DNA from: Acidovorax sp. MR-S7
GTDB taxonomy: Bacteria > Pseudomonadota > Gammaproteobacteria > Burkholderiales > Burkholderiaceae_C
Reading direction: 5' to 3'
Length of the DNA stretch: 64,000 bases
NCBI RefSeq assembly: GCF_000400995.2
Contig: NZ_DF238892.1
Coordinates: 38,177-102,176 of the forward strand
Part shown: piece after piece, positions 53,298 through 61,705 of the stretch
Layout: the number at the start of each line of letters is the position of its first letter
Numbering within the stretch: the first letter of the stretch is position 1
The notes under the pieces: generated by a model
Told to the model about the DNA's origin: nothing
Databases searched by the model: none
What the model saw: only the letters and a program-made list of their open reading frames with translations
Position numbers and translations under genes: made by a program

Positions 53298-56200
53298 ATG
53301 ACGAAAACACGATCCACCACTACCGGCGCGCCTGCCATGGGCGTTTCGGGCCGCATCGCCGCCTTTTTCCAGCGGGCACAGATTACGCCACTGCTGGCAC
53401 TGCTCGCGCTGTTGCTCGGCCTGTTCGCCGTGGGCGTGACCCCACGCGAAGAGGAGCCGCAGATCAACGTCACGATGGCGAATGTGCTGATCCCCTTCCC
53501 GGGGGCTGCGGTGCGCGACGTGGAACAGATGGTGGCCGTGCCGGCAGAGCAGGTGCTGAGCCAGATCCTGGACGTCGAGCATGTGATGTCGGTGTCCCGT
53601 CCTGGTCTGGCCGTGCTGACCGTCCAGTTCAAGGTCGGCGTGACCCGCACCGAGGCGCTGGTGCGGCTGTACGACACGGTGAATTCGAACGCCGACTGGC
53701 TGCCCAAGGGGCTTGGTGTGCTCGAACCGATCATCAAGCCCAAGGGCATCGATGATGTGCCAATCGTTACGTTGACGCTGTTCAGCGAGAACGCGCAGAC
53801 CGGCGCATTCGACCTGGAGCGTGTCGCGCACAGTGTCGAGGCGGACCTCAAGCGTGTGCCCGGCACCCGCGAAGTGACCACGATCGGTGGCCCGGGCCGA
53901 GCGGTGATGGTGCAAATCGACCCGGTGCGCATGAGCGGCGTCGGCGTCACGGTGCCGGAGGTGCGGCAGGCGCTGCTGTCGGCCAATCTGGGGCTTCCGG
54001 TGGGTGAGCTGATCGCAGGCAACCGTTCGGTGGCCATCGAGTCCGGGCCTTTCCTGCGCCACGCCCACGAGGTAGCCGATCTGGTGGTCGGCGTGCGGGC
54101 CGGCAAGCCGGTCTTTCTGCGGGAGGTGGCACAGGTTCGTGACGGTCCGCTTCCACCCAGCCGCTATGTCTGGCATGGCGTTGCCGGCAAGGACGGCGCC
54201 GCGTCGGTCGAGCATCCGGCGGTCACGATCGCGGTGACGAAGAAGGCGGGTGAGAACGCCATCGACGTGGCCAACGCCGTGATGAAGCGGGTGGAAGGTC
54301 TGCGCAACACCATCATCCCCGGCGATGTCCAGGTGGCGGAAACGCGCAACTACGGCGCCTCCGCCAACGACAAGGCGCAGACCCTGATGAAGAAGCTGCT
54401 GTTCGCCACCGCGTCGGTGGTGGCGCTGGTTTTCTTCGCGCTCGGCCGGCGCGAGGCGGCCATCGTCGGCAGCGCGGTGGTGCTGACGCTGACGGTGACC
54501 TTGTTCGCATCCTGGGCCTGGGGCTTCACGCTCAACCGCGTGTCGCTGTTCGCGCTGATCTTCTCGATCGGCATCCTGGTGGACGACGCCATCGTCGTGG
54601 TCGAGAACATCCATCGGCACCAGCAGCTCTACCCCGGCAAGTCGCTGGCGGCGATCATCCCGGGTGCGGTGGACGAAGTGGGAGGGCCGACCATCCTGGC
54701 GACGCTGACCGTGATCGCCGCGTTGCTGCCCATGGCCTTCGTGACTGGCTTGATGGGCCCGTACATGAGCCCGATCCCGATCAATGCCAGCATGGGCATG
54801 CTGTTGTCCCTGGCCATCGCCTTCGTCGTCACGCCCTGGCTGGCTCGGCTGTGGATGAAGGCGGTACCGGCTGCTGCGCATGGCGACGGCGGGCCGCACA
54901 CGGCGACCCACTCCGGCCTGGCCGCGAAGATCGCGCCGGTCTTTGAGCGGATCTTCCGCCCACTGCTGGACGAGCGGCGTGGCTCGCGCAACCGCAGCCT
55001 GCTGGGCCTGGGGGTCGCGCTGCTGATCGCTGCATCGCTGGCGCTGCCGGCCACCGGCTTGGTGCTGCTGAAGATGCTGCCCTTCGACAACAAGTCGGAG
55101 TTCCAGGTCATCGTCGACATGCCGGCCGGCACGCCGGTCGAGCAGACGGCCGCGGTGCTGCACGAACTGGGTGGCTATCTGGCGACGGTTCCCGAGGTCA
55201 CCGATTACCAGGCCTATGCCGGTACGGCCGCGCCGATCAACTTCAACGGCCTGGTGCGCCAATACTATTTGCGCGCTGGCGGCAACGTCGGCGACCTGCA
55301 GGTCAATCTGGTCGACAGGACGGCACGCAAGGACCAGAGCCATGCCATCGCGACACGCGTGCGGCCCGAACTGCAGAAAATCGGGGAGCGCTTCGGCGCC
55401 AACGTCAAGGTGGTCGAGGTGCCGCCGGGCCCGCCGGTGCTCTCTCCCATCGTGGCGGAGATCTATGGCCCGGATGCGGCCGGTCGGCATCAGGTCGCCA
55501 AGGCCGTGCGCGCCGTGTTCGAGCGCACGCCCGGCGTGGTGGACGTGGACGACAGCAGCATCGCTGCGGCACCGAAGACGATGCTGCTGGTGGACAGGCA
55601 GAAGGCCTCCATGCTCGGCGTGCCGCAGCAGGCCATCGTCACCACGCTGCGCGCCGGACTGGCCGGCGAGGCCACGGCCTTTCTGCATGACGAGACCAAG
55701 TACCCGGCCGCCGCGGTGCTGCAATTGCCGCCCGAGCAGCACGGCGACCCGAACGCCCTGCTGCAGCTCACGGTACGCAGCGCCGATGGGAAGCCGGTGC
55801 CTATCCGTGAACTCGTCACCCTGAGCGACCAGGTGAGCGAGCAGCCGATCTATCACAAGGATCTGTTGCCGGTGAACTTCGTCGTGGCCGACATGGCCGG
55901 CGCGCTCGACAGCCCGCTCTACGGCATGTTCCAGATGCGTGGGGAACTCACCAAGATCGCCACGCCCGGCGGTGGGACGCTGCAGGAGTATTTCATCCGC
56001 CAGCCTGATGACGCTTACCGCGACTACGCGCTGAAGTGGGATGGCGAGTGGCAGGTGACCTACGAAACATTCCGCGACATGGGCCTGGCCTATGGCGTTG
56101 GCCTCGTGCTGATCTACCTGCTGGTGGTGGCGCAGTTCGGGTCCTACCTAACACCGTTGATCATCATGGCGCCGATCCCCTTGACCATCATCGGCGTGAT

Positions 56201-56630
56201 GCCAGGCCACGCCGTGCTGGGCGCGCAGTACACCGCCACCAGCATGATTGGAATGATCGCGCTCGCCGGCATCATCGTGCGCAACTCCATCCTGCTGGTG
56301 GACTTCATCAACCTGCAGGTGCGCGAAGGCGTGGAGTTCAAGCAGGCCATCGTGCGCTCCGCCATCACGCGCGCGCAGCCCATCGTGCTGACCGGGCTGG
56401 CTGCCATGTTGGGCGCCTTCTTCATCCTCGACGACCCGATCTTCAACGGCCTGGCGATCTCGCTGATCTTCGGCATTTTCGTCTCAACCGTGCTGACGCT
56501 GGTCGTAATTCCGATCCTCTACTTCATCGCGTACCGGAACCGGCTGGACGCGATCGTGGGCCGCGAAGAGCCCGATGAAACCGTCACGTCGACCCCCGCA
56601 ACCCTGTCCACTCAAGGAGAAACTCCATGA
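53298..56630 (+). CDS. RND efflux transporter permease (AcrB-like)
   Basis: 1,110 aa from ATG 53298. Twelve membrane helices in two repeats with large periplasmic loops; PREEEPQINVTMANV start; proton-relay aspartates in IGILVDDAIVVVENIHRH (helix 4). It belongs to the HAE-type branch that starts PREEEPQ rather than the metal CzcA branch. The substrate is unknown; co-operonic thioredoxin suggests thiol- or sulfur-related cargo. Confidence 0.95.
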   Translation: MTKTRSTTTGAPAMGVSGRIAAFFQRAQITPLLALLALLLGLFAVGVTPREEEPQINVTMANVLIPFPGAAVRDVEQMVAVPAEQVLSQILDVEHVMSVSRPGLAVLTVQFKVGVTRTEALVRLYDTVNSNADWLPKGLGVLEPIIKPKGIDDVPIVTLTLFSENAQTGAFDLERVAHSVEADLKRVPGTREVTTIGGPGRAVMVQIDPVRMSGVGVTVPEVRQALLSANLGLPVGELIAGNRSVAIESGPFLRHAHEVADLVVGVRAGKPVFLREVAQVRDGPLPPSRYVWHGVAGKDGAASVEHPAVTIAVTKKAGENAIDVANAVMKRVEGLRNTIIPGDVQVAETRNYGASANDKAQTLMKKLLFATASVVALVFFALGRREAAIVGSAVVLTLTVTLFASWAWGFTLNRVSLFALIFSIGILVDDAIVVVENIHRHQQLYPGKSLAAIIPGAVDEVGGPTILATLTVIAALLPMAFVTGLMGPYMSPIPINASMGMLLSLAIAFVVTPWLARLWMKAVPAAAHGDGGPHTATHSGLAAKIAPVFERIFRPLLDERRGSRNRSLLGLGVALLIAASLALPATGLVLLKMLPFDNKSEFQVIVDMPAGTPVEQTAAVLHELGGYLATVPEVTDYQAYAGTAAPINFNGLVRQYYLRAGGNVGDLQVNLVDRTARKDQSHAIATRVRPELQKIGERFGANVKVVEVPPGPPVLSPIVAEIYGPDAAGRHQVAKAVRAVFERTPGVVDVDDSSIAAAPKTMLLVDRQKASMLGVPQQAIVTTLRAGLAGEATAFLHDETKYPAAAVLQLPPEQHGDPNALLQLTVRSADGKPVPIRELVTLSDQVSEQPIYHKDLLPVNFVVADMAGALDSPLYGMFQMRGELTKIATPGGGTLQEYFIRQPDDAYRDYALKWDGEWQVTYETFRDMGLAYGVGLVLIYLLVVAQFGSYLTPLIIMAPIPLTIIGVMPGHAVLGAQYTATSMIGMIALAGIIVRNSILLVDFINLQVREGVEFKQAIVRSAITRAQPIVLTGLAAMLGAFFILDDPIFNGLAISLIFGIFVSTVLTLVVIPILYFIAYRNRLDAIVGREEPDETVTSTPATLSTQGETP

Positions 56631-56836
56631 CTTCCTGGCAACTCGTTCGCGTCATCGCAGGCACCTTCATCCTGCTGTCACTGGCCCTGGGCATCCCTGG
56701 CAGCCCGATCTTCGTCAATCAATGGTGGCTGGCCTTCACCGCCTTCGTCGGGGTGAACCTGCTGCAAAGCGGGCTGACCAAGTGGTGCCTGATGGAAGCC
56801 ATTCTGCGCAAGCTCGGCATGCGCCAGGGAGCCTGA
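56627..56836 (+). CDS. DUF2892 family membrane protein
   Basis: 69 aa, two hydrophobic segments (VRVIAGTFILLSLALGIPG; NQWWLAFTAFVGVNLLQSGL) and the family end FTKWCLMEAILRKLG-like (here LTKWCLMEAILRKLGM). Overlaps the RND gene by 4 nt. Such domains are fused to rhodanese in YgaP; here a rhodanese lies further downstream. Confidence 0.88.
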   Translation: MTSWQLVRVIAGTFILLSLALGIPGSPIFVNQWWLAFTAFVGVNLLQSGLTKWCLMEAILRKLGMRQGA

Positions 56837-56838
56837 TC

Positions 56839-57270
56839 ATGCATGTCGGCTGCCCCGCCTGCGGGACGATCAATCGCGTCCCCGACGAACGCCCGTCCGG
56901 CGAGCCGGTCTGTGGTCGTTGCGGCGCTGAACTGATGGCGGCCACGCCCGCATCGCTGAGCGATGCGACCTTCGAGCGCTACATCACGCGCACCGATCCG
57001 CCGGTGTTGGTGGACTTCTGGGCGAGCTGGTGCGGCCCCTGCAAGATGATGGCACCGCATTTCGACGATGCGGCTGCGAAGCTCCCCGATGTGCGTTTCG
57101 CCAAGCTCGACATCGATGCCAATCCGCAGGCCGTGGCGGCCAGCGCCATTCGCAGCGTCCCAACGCTCATCCTGTATCGCGCCGGCAAGGAGCTAGCGCG
57201 CCACTCGGGGGCGATGGTCGCAGGCGACCTGGTGCGCTGGGTCCGCAAATACCTCACGCAGAAGGGATGA
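56839..57270 (+). CDS. trxC: Thioredoxin 2-type protein with zinc ribbon
   Basis: 143 aa. N-terminal zinc knuckles C5/C8 and C25/C28 (GCPACG, CGRCG) as in TrxC, then the thioredoxin fold with WCGPC (C65/C68) and cis-Pro in SVPTLILYRAG. Cytoplasmic disulfide or persulfide reductase. Lies 2 nt after the DUF2892 gene and overlaps the tolC-like gene by 4 nt. Confidence 0.93.
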   Translation: MHVGCPACGTINRVPDERPSGEPVCGRCGAELMAATPASLSDATFERYITRTDPPVLVDFWASWCGPCKMMAPHFDDAAAKLPDVRFAKLDIDANPQAVAASAIRSVPTLILYRAGKELARHSGAMVAGDLVRWVRKYLTQKG

Positions 57271-58679
57271 AGTCCATGAAGAAGCGCATGTCAAAGGCTT
57301 TGAGGATCTCGTTGCTGGCTGCGCCCCTGTATTGCCAGACGCAAGTGGCGATGGCCGCAGGGCTCATGGAGGCTTGGCAAGCGGCGACGCAGAACGACAA
57401 GGAATACGCTGTCGCCCGCGCGGCCCATGCAGCAGCCCAGCCGCGCCGTGACCAGGCCGCGGCGCTGTGGAGACCGACCGTCGGCGTGGTTGGTTCAGTA
57501 GGGGTAGCCACGAACGAGTCCGAAACGCGAGGTGCGCAGTTCAGCGCCCCTGGGTTCGGACAATCCAGTGGCGTAGGCTTCAGCACCTCCGTGACCAACG
57601 GCACCGCCTCGCGCTGGGCTATAGCAGCGACGCAGCCGCTCTACAACCCGAAGCGGCGCGCCGAACAACAGCAGCTTTCCACCTCAGCCGACCTGGCAGA
57701 TCTTCAATGGCGGGTAGCAGGACAGACGCTGATGCTCCGCACGGTGGAGCGCTATCTTGATCTGGCCCTTGCCGAGGAAGCCGTGCGCGTACATCGGCAG
57801 CAACTCGATGCCGTCGAGAAGGCGGCGGTCGAAGCGCAGGACCGCTTCAAGCTTGGGGATGCCCCCATTACCGATACCCATGAGGCAGGTGCACGCCTCG
57901 CGGCACTGCGCGCACAGGTACTGGCGGCCGAGAGCGACGTGCTGGTCAAGCGCAATCTGCTGGCGAACACCACAGGATTGTCTCTCGGTGCTCTGGCGGC
58001 CCGCCTTCCTGGCCGCGGCGCAGGACAGACATCACCGCTACAGCCGATGGATTTCTGGCTGAATGAGGCGCAGTCGGGCAATCCAGAAATTCGTACCCAA
58101 CTGCTGGCGGCCGATGTCGCAAGGCAAGAGGCGACGAAGTACGGCCGGAGTTCGTCCGCCACCGTCGATCTAGTTGCCCAGGTGGGACGTGATCGACTGA
58201 GCGGCAGTGGCGATTTCGGGTCGGCCAGCAACACGGGCACGAACCGGATGATCGGCATCCAGTTCTCGATGCCGCTTTTCACCGGCGGATACCGCAGCGC
58301 CAAGGAAGAAGAGGCGCTGCGACTGGCGGAAAAGGCCGCAGCCGAGGTAGAGCGCACGCGAGAGCAAGTCGCGCAGCAGGTGCGCTTGGCCTGGCTGGGG
58401 CTGAGCGTTGGCGCCGAACGTGTCAGGGCGCTGGAACAGGCGCTCAGTGCCAGCCTGGCAAGGCTCGACGCCACGCGCCTGGGACGCGAGGTCGGCCAGC
58501 GCACCACGCTGGACCTTCTCAATGCCGAAAACGAATCCGCCACATCCAGCCTTGCGCTTGCGCAAGCTCGCATCGGTCTGTTGATGGACCGGCTGCGACT
58601 GGCCGCGCTGATCGGCCGCCTGGATGAGGCTGCTTTGCAAGTAGCCGATGGCGAACTTGCTGCGTCACCTTTGAACTGA
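57267..58679 (+). CDS. TolC-family outer-membrane efflux protein
   Basis: 470 aa with a signal peptide (ISLLAAPLYCQTQVAMA). Opens GLMEAWQAATQNDKEYAVAR, typical of TolC/type I secretion outer-membrane factors; two outer-membrane-factor repeats. An alternative ATG is at 57276. Completes the RND tripartite pump. Confidence 0.92.
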   Translation: MKSMKKRMSKALRISLLAAPLYCQTQVAMAAGLMEAWQAATQNDKEYAVARAAHAAAQPRRDQAAALWRPTVGVVGSVGVATNESETRGAQFSAPGFGQSSGVGFSTSVTNGTASRWAIAATQPLYNPKRRAEQQQLSTSADLADLQWRVAGQTLMLRTVERYLDLALAEEAVRVHRQQLDAVEKAAVEAQDRFKLGDAPITDTHEAGARLAALRAQVLAAESDVLVKRNLLANTTGLSLGALAARLPGRGAGQTSPLQPMDFWLNEAQSGNPEIRTQLLAADVARQEATKYGRSSSATVDLVAQVGRDRLSGSGDFGSASNTGTNRMIGIQFSMPLFTGGYRSAKEEEALRLAEKAAAEVERTREQVAQQVRLAWLGLSVGAERVRALEQALSASLARLDATRLGREVGQRTTLDLLNAENESATSSLALAQARIGLLMDRLRLAALIGRLDEAALQVADGELAASPLN

Positions 58680-58696
58680 CACTGGAAATTGATCGC

Positions 58697-59056
58697 ATGA
58701 ATTGGTTAGCGAAGATTGTTGGGGCTTCTTGTTCCCGTTTTGGTCGATCGGCGGGTAAATCGGCCGCCGAAATGCTGTCGGCCGGCGCCGTCTTGGTTGA
58801 CGTCCGCTCCGCCGGGGAGTTCGCTGCAGGGCACATCGAAGGAGCGCTGTGGCTACCGCTTGACCGTATCCACTTAGACATTGCGACCGCTGTGCCCACT
58901 CGGACCCAGCCTTTGATCCTGTATTGCCGCTCGGGCGCGCGCTCCCAACGTGCCTGCAAAATCGTTGAGCAGATGGGATATAGCCATGCGATCAACGGAG
59001 GCGGGGTGGGCGCACTTTCGAAGTTGTTGAACCGGCCGGTCGTTGGTGGGCAGTGA
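58697..59056 (+). CDS. Single-domain rhodanese
   Basis: 119 aa. VLVDVRSAGEFAAGHIEGALWLPLD and active-site loop C77 (YCRSGARS), six residues as in sulfurtransferases. It moves sulfane sulfur between thiols. It follows the tolC-like gene by 17 nt in the same direction, so is probably part of the pump operon. Confidence 0.92.
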   Translation: MNWLAKIVGASCSRFGRSAGKSAAEMLSAGAVLVDVRSAGEFAAGHIEGALWLPLDRIHLDIATAVPTRTQPLILYCRSGARSQRACKIVEQMGYSHAINGGGVGALSKLLNRPVVGGQ

Positions 59057-59204
59057 CGCTGTTCATTCACGAACGGGTAGGCTGACGAGAGGAGCCAGGT
59101 ATCGAGCTTTGGTAGGAGGCGACCAAGAGAACAGTAGCGGGCATCGATTTGAATCCGGCGGGTCGGATCGGCCGAACCAGAACAAGACGAACAAGGAGCA
59201 CGCA

Positions 59205-60113
59205 ATGGAACTGAGATTGCTGCGCTACTTCGTGGCAGTGGCCGAGGAACTGCACCTGGCGCGCGCAGCCGATCGGCTGGGCATCGATCAGTCGCCACTG
59301 TCGCGCGCGATGCGCGATCTCGAACAAGGGCTGGGTGTGGCGCTATTCGACCGCAGTAGCCGGCAGACGCGCCTGACCTGGGCCGGCCAAGTGCTGCTGG
59401 TGGAGTGCCGGCGCGTTCTCGCTACGCTGGACCAGGCGATCCAGGCTACCAAGGGCGCCGCGCAGGGGTACCAGAGCTACCTTCGCATCGCGATCTGCGA
59501 CAGCCTGGCCCAGCCCAGGATCGCCGCGTTGCTCGCTCGCAACCGCGAGGAAGAGCCGGAACTGGAAATTCGCATCTTCGAGCTTCCGTTATCGCAGCAG
59601 CTCAAGGGCCTGCACACCGATCTACTGGACGTGGGCTTCGCGTTGTCGGGTTCGGTCAATGGCGGCCTAGTGGCCGAACCGGTGTGGACCGATCCACTTT
59701 CGGTGATCGTGTCGGCGCGCCACCCGCTGTTGGTCCACAAGGAGGTCAAGCTCGCCGACGCGCTGAAGTTTCCGGTGGTGTTGTGCCACCCGGACGCAGC
59801 CTCGGGCTGCCACGACCAGATCCAGGCGGTGCTCGATGGTGCGGCGCTGCCGCTGAAGGTGGTCGATCATGTCACCAGCTTGGGCGTGATGCTCACGCTG
59901 GTTGGGGCAGGATACGGGATCGGCTTTGCGATTGCCTCGCAGGTGGAGGCGCTGAACCGGCCGGACATTGCGACACGGCCGCTAGCGGGCACGCCACCGA
60001 TGCTCTCGACCTACCTGGTGCGCCGTGGGGGCGAGCCCTCCGAGCCGTTGAAGCGGTTCATCAGTCGAGTGAAACGCTTGAACGCCCCGACACCTGACGA
60101 GGGCGGGGCCTGA
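59205..60113 (+). CDS. LysR-family transcriptional regulator
   Basis: 302 aa from ATG 59205 after AAGGAG. Helix-turn-helix [20 protein letters not shown]; complete effector domain (TLVGAGYGIGFAIASQV). Its sequence aligns by eye with both LysR fragments at 11.4-11.8 kb and 17.8-17.9 kb, which helps locate their breakpoints. Nearest gene to attR; target unknown. Confidence 0.92.
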   Translation: MELRLLRYFVAVAEELHLARAADRLGIDQSPLSRAMRDLEQGLGVALFDRSSRQTRLTWAGQVLLVECRRVLATLDQAIQATKGAAQGYQSYLRIAICDSLAQPRIAALLARNREEEPELEIRIFELPLSQQLKGLHTDLLDVGFALSGSVNGGLVAEPVWTDPLSVIVSARHPLLVHKEVKLADALKFPVVLCHPDAASGCHDQIQAVLDGAALPLKVVDHVTSLGVMLTLVGAGYGIGFAIASQVEALNRPDIATRPLAGTPPMLSTYLVRRGGEPSEPLKRFISRVKRLNAPTPDEGGA

Positions 60114-60167
60114 GCGATCCTTGTCGGCTGTTGTTGGTCGCGGGCAGACACCGATGGACGCTGCGCG

Positions 60168-60196
60168 TTGACTAGCGTGCGCCGCTGGTACAATAT
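60168..60196 (+). promoter_or_regulatory. Outward-facing promoter at the right end of the island
   Basis: TTGACT (60168-60173), 17-bp spacer, CAATAT (60191-60196), or TACAAT (60189-60194) with a 15-bp spacer. It points across attR. On circularisation it would face the integrase gene, as the constitutive Pcirc of ICEclc does. Confidence 0.6.
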
Positions 60197-60239
60197 GCGG
60201 TCATTTCCTGTGGAGCTAACAGGAAAAATCCGTTGCCAA

Positions 60240-61208
60240 TCAACGGGTTGGCTGATTGGACTTGTTCCCTTCACCCGCTCCACTTCCCTCCCCAAATTCC
60301 ACCAGCGGCCGCAACTGCAAGCGGCTCTCGAAGCGCCGCGCCTGCCCCGTCACCGGATCGGTGAATTCCAGCGCGCGGGCCAGGAGCTGCAGCGGGTTGG
60401 AATAGTCGCCCGGCGCCGGGTCGCGCACCTCCGGATAGAACCCATCGCCGCACAGCGGCAGCCCCAGCGCGGCCATGTGCACGCGCAGCTGGTGGCGCTT
60501 GCCGGTGACCGGCGCGAGGCGGTAGCGGGCCCAGGCGCCTGCGCGCTCCAGGAGGTCCATGCGGGTGATGGCGTTCGGCACGCCGGGGACCTCGTGCATG
60601 CGGAAGAACTGGGCGCTTTCCTCCAGACGGCTCTCATGGATGCGCGGGAACGCGAGGTCTGCCCGCCAGGGTGCGATGGCTTCGTAGACCTTGGCCACGT
60701 CACGCTCCCTGAACAGCGCCTGGTAGCGCCCGCGTGTGGACCTTTGCGTGGAAAACAGCACCAGCCCCGCCGTATCGCGGTCGATGCGGTGCACGGGCGA
60801 GAGTTCGCGCAGGCCCAGCCTGCGCTTGAGCCGCACGAGCAGCGTGTGCTGCAGGTAGCGGCCGCTGGGCACCACGGGCAGGAAGTGCGGCTTGTCGGCC
60901 ACCAGGATGTGCTCGTCCTGGAACAGCACGCTCTCCTCGAAGGGAATGGCCGGCTCTTCGGGCAGTTCACGGTAGTAGTAGTAGCGCACGCCCGCAGCGA
61001 AGGGGGTGCCGGCCCGGGCGGGCACGCCGAATTCATCGACCACCTCGCCGGCCGCCATGCGGCGCAGCCAGTCCTCGCGCGGCACTGCCGGCAGGCGCTC
61101 CACGAGGAAATCCAGCAGCAGGCCCTGCCCCGCCGAAGGCAGGACGACGCAACTCGGGTTGACCCCGTCGCGCATGGGCAATACGCGGGGATCGTGGCTG
61201 TTGTGCAT
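60240..61208 (-). CDS. RluA-family pseudouridine synthase with island-derived C-terminus
   Basis: 322 aa. Catalytic motif VHRIDRDTAGLVLFS with its Asp, KPHFLPVVPSGRYLQHTLL, TGKRHQLRVHMAALGLPL. Isomerises uridine in rRNA or tRNA. The reading frame crosses attR, and the last residues (NKSNQPTR) and stop come from the island; without it the frame would continue antisense into tRNA-Gly (ending NRTLV). An internal start at 61175 (MRDGVNPSC) is possible. Confidence 0.9.
   Translation of the reverse strand: MHNSHDPRVLPMRDGVNPSCVVLPSAGQGLLLDFLVERLPAVPREDWLRRMAAGEVVDEFGVPARAGTPFAAGVRYYYYRELPEEPAIPFEESVLFQDEHILVADKPHFLPVVPSGRYLQHTLLVRLKRRLGLRELSPVHRIDRDTAGLVLFSTQRSTRGRYQALFRERDVAKVYEAIAPWRADLAFPRIHESRLEESAQFFRMHEVPGVPNAITRMDLLERAGAWARYRLAPVTGKRHQLRVHMAALGLPLCGDGFYPEVRDPAPGDYSNPLQLLARALEFTDPVTGQARRFESRLQLRPLVEFGEGSGAGEGNKSNQPTR
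60265..60286 (+). repeat. attR: 22-bp direct repeat
   Basis: Identical to 9236-9257. Marks the right end of the island; backbone sequence resumes after 60286. Confidence 0.95.
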
Positions 61209-61247
61209 GGGGCCCGCATTGTAGTGACGCCCCCCGCCGCGGGCAGG

Positions 61248-61526
61248 TCAATCCGCCGGTGGCTGCGGGCTGCTGTCGGATCGGGGCTTGCGCGCACCGC
61301 AGGCAATGTCCGCCAGCCCGCGCACCGCGGCTTCGCGGGTGCGCCAATGGTCGCCGGGCAGGGGGATGTTGTGACCGTCCACCTGGGCCTGGGCGAAGTA
61401 ATAGCGCTTGCCATCTCGGCTCAGGCACAGCGTGCCCGAATAGGTCGCACCGTCGGCCATGCCGAAGATGGTTTCCTGGGTCAGAGCGTCTGCTGCGCGC
61501 ATGGCATGCCACCGGGGTCGGTCCAT
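61248..61526 (-). CDS. Hypothetical protein
   Basis: 92 aa from ATG 61524-61526; ATG 61500-61502 (MRAADALTQETIFG) is an alternative and neither has a clear ribosome-binding site. The middle (GTLCLSRDGKRYYFAQAQVDGHNIPLPGDHWRTREAAVRGL) looks like a small folded domain. Not recognised. Proline- and charge-rich tail. Soluble, with no signal peptide. Confidence 0.6.
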   Translation of the reverse strand: MDRPRWHAMRAADALTQETIFGMADGATYSGTLCLSRDGKRYYFAQAQVDGHNIPLPGDHWRTREAAVRGLADIACGARKPRSDSSPQPPAD

Positions 61527-61705
61527 AAAGAAGTGACGAGAAGTCTGCTGCAACAAATGGTGTGCAGATGTAGGCCGACGGCGCATTTCGCCGGACAGGC
61601 CCCTGGGGCGACCATGTAGGACAAGCGCGGGAAACGCGGCATGGGTGCGCAAAGGCGGCACCGCGCCACTAGGATGTTCCACACCACCTCAACATCCGTA
61701 CGCCC

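Larger units (their letters stand above)
9236..60286. mobile_element. Decayed ICEclc/PAGI-2-type integrative element (genomic island) in tRNA-Gly
   Basis: Bounded by identical 22-bp repeats at 9236-9257 and 60265-60286. A P4-type integrase starts 236 bp inside attL, the order typical of ICEclc-family elements, whose reported 18-bp repeat (TTCCCTTCACCCGCTCCA) is contained here. The conjugation block is reduced to fused and truncated relaxase, TraG, an ICE membrane protein and the coupling protein. No T4SS, partition or topoisomerase genes are left. Cargo: sulfide/persulfide genes, cytochrome bd, an RND pump and a nested Tn21-subgroup transposon. Confidence 0.95.

Noticed and set aside
52707..55856. 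1,049-codon reverse open frame opposite the RND genes
   Set aside because: Antisense of the adaptor and RND permease genes; the real products carry complete family motifs.
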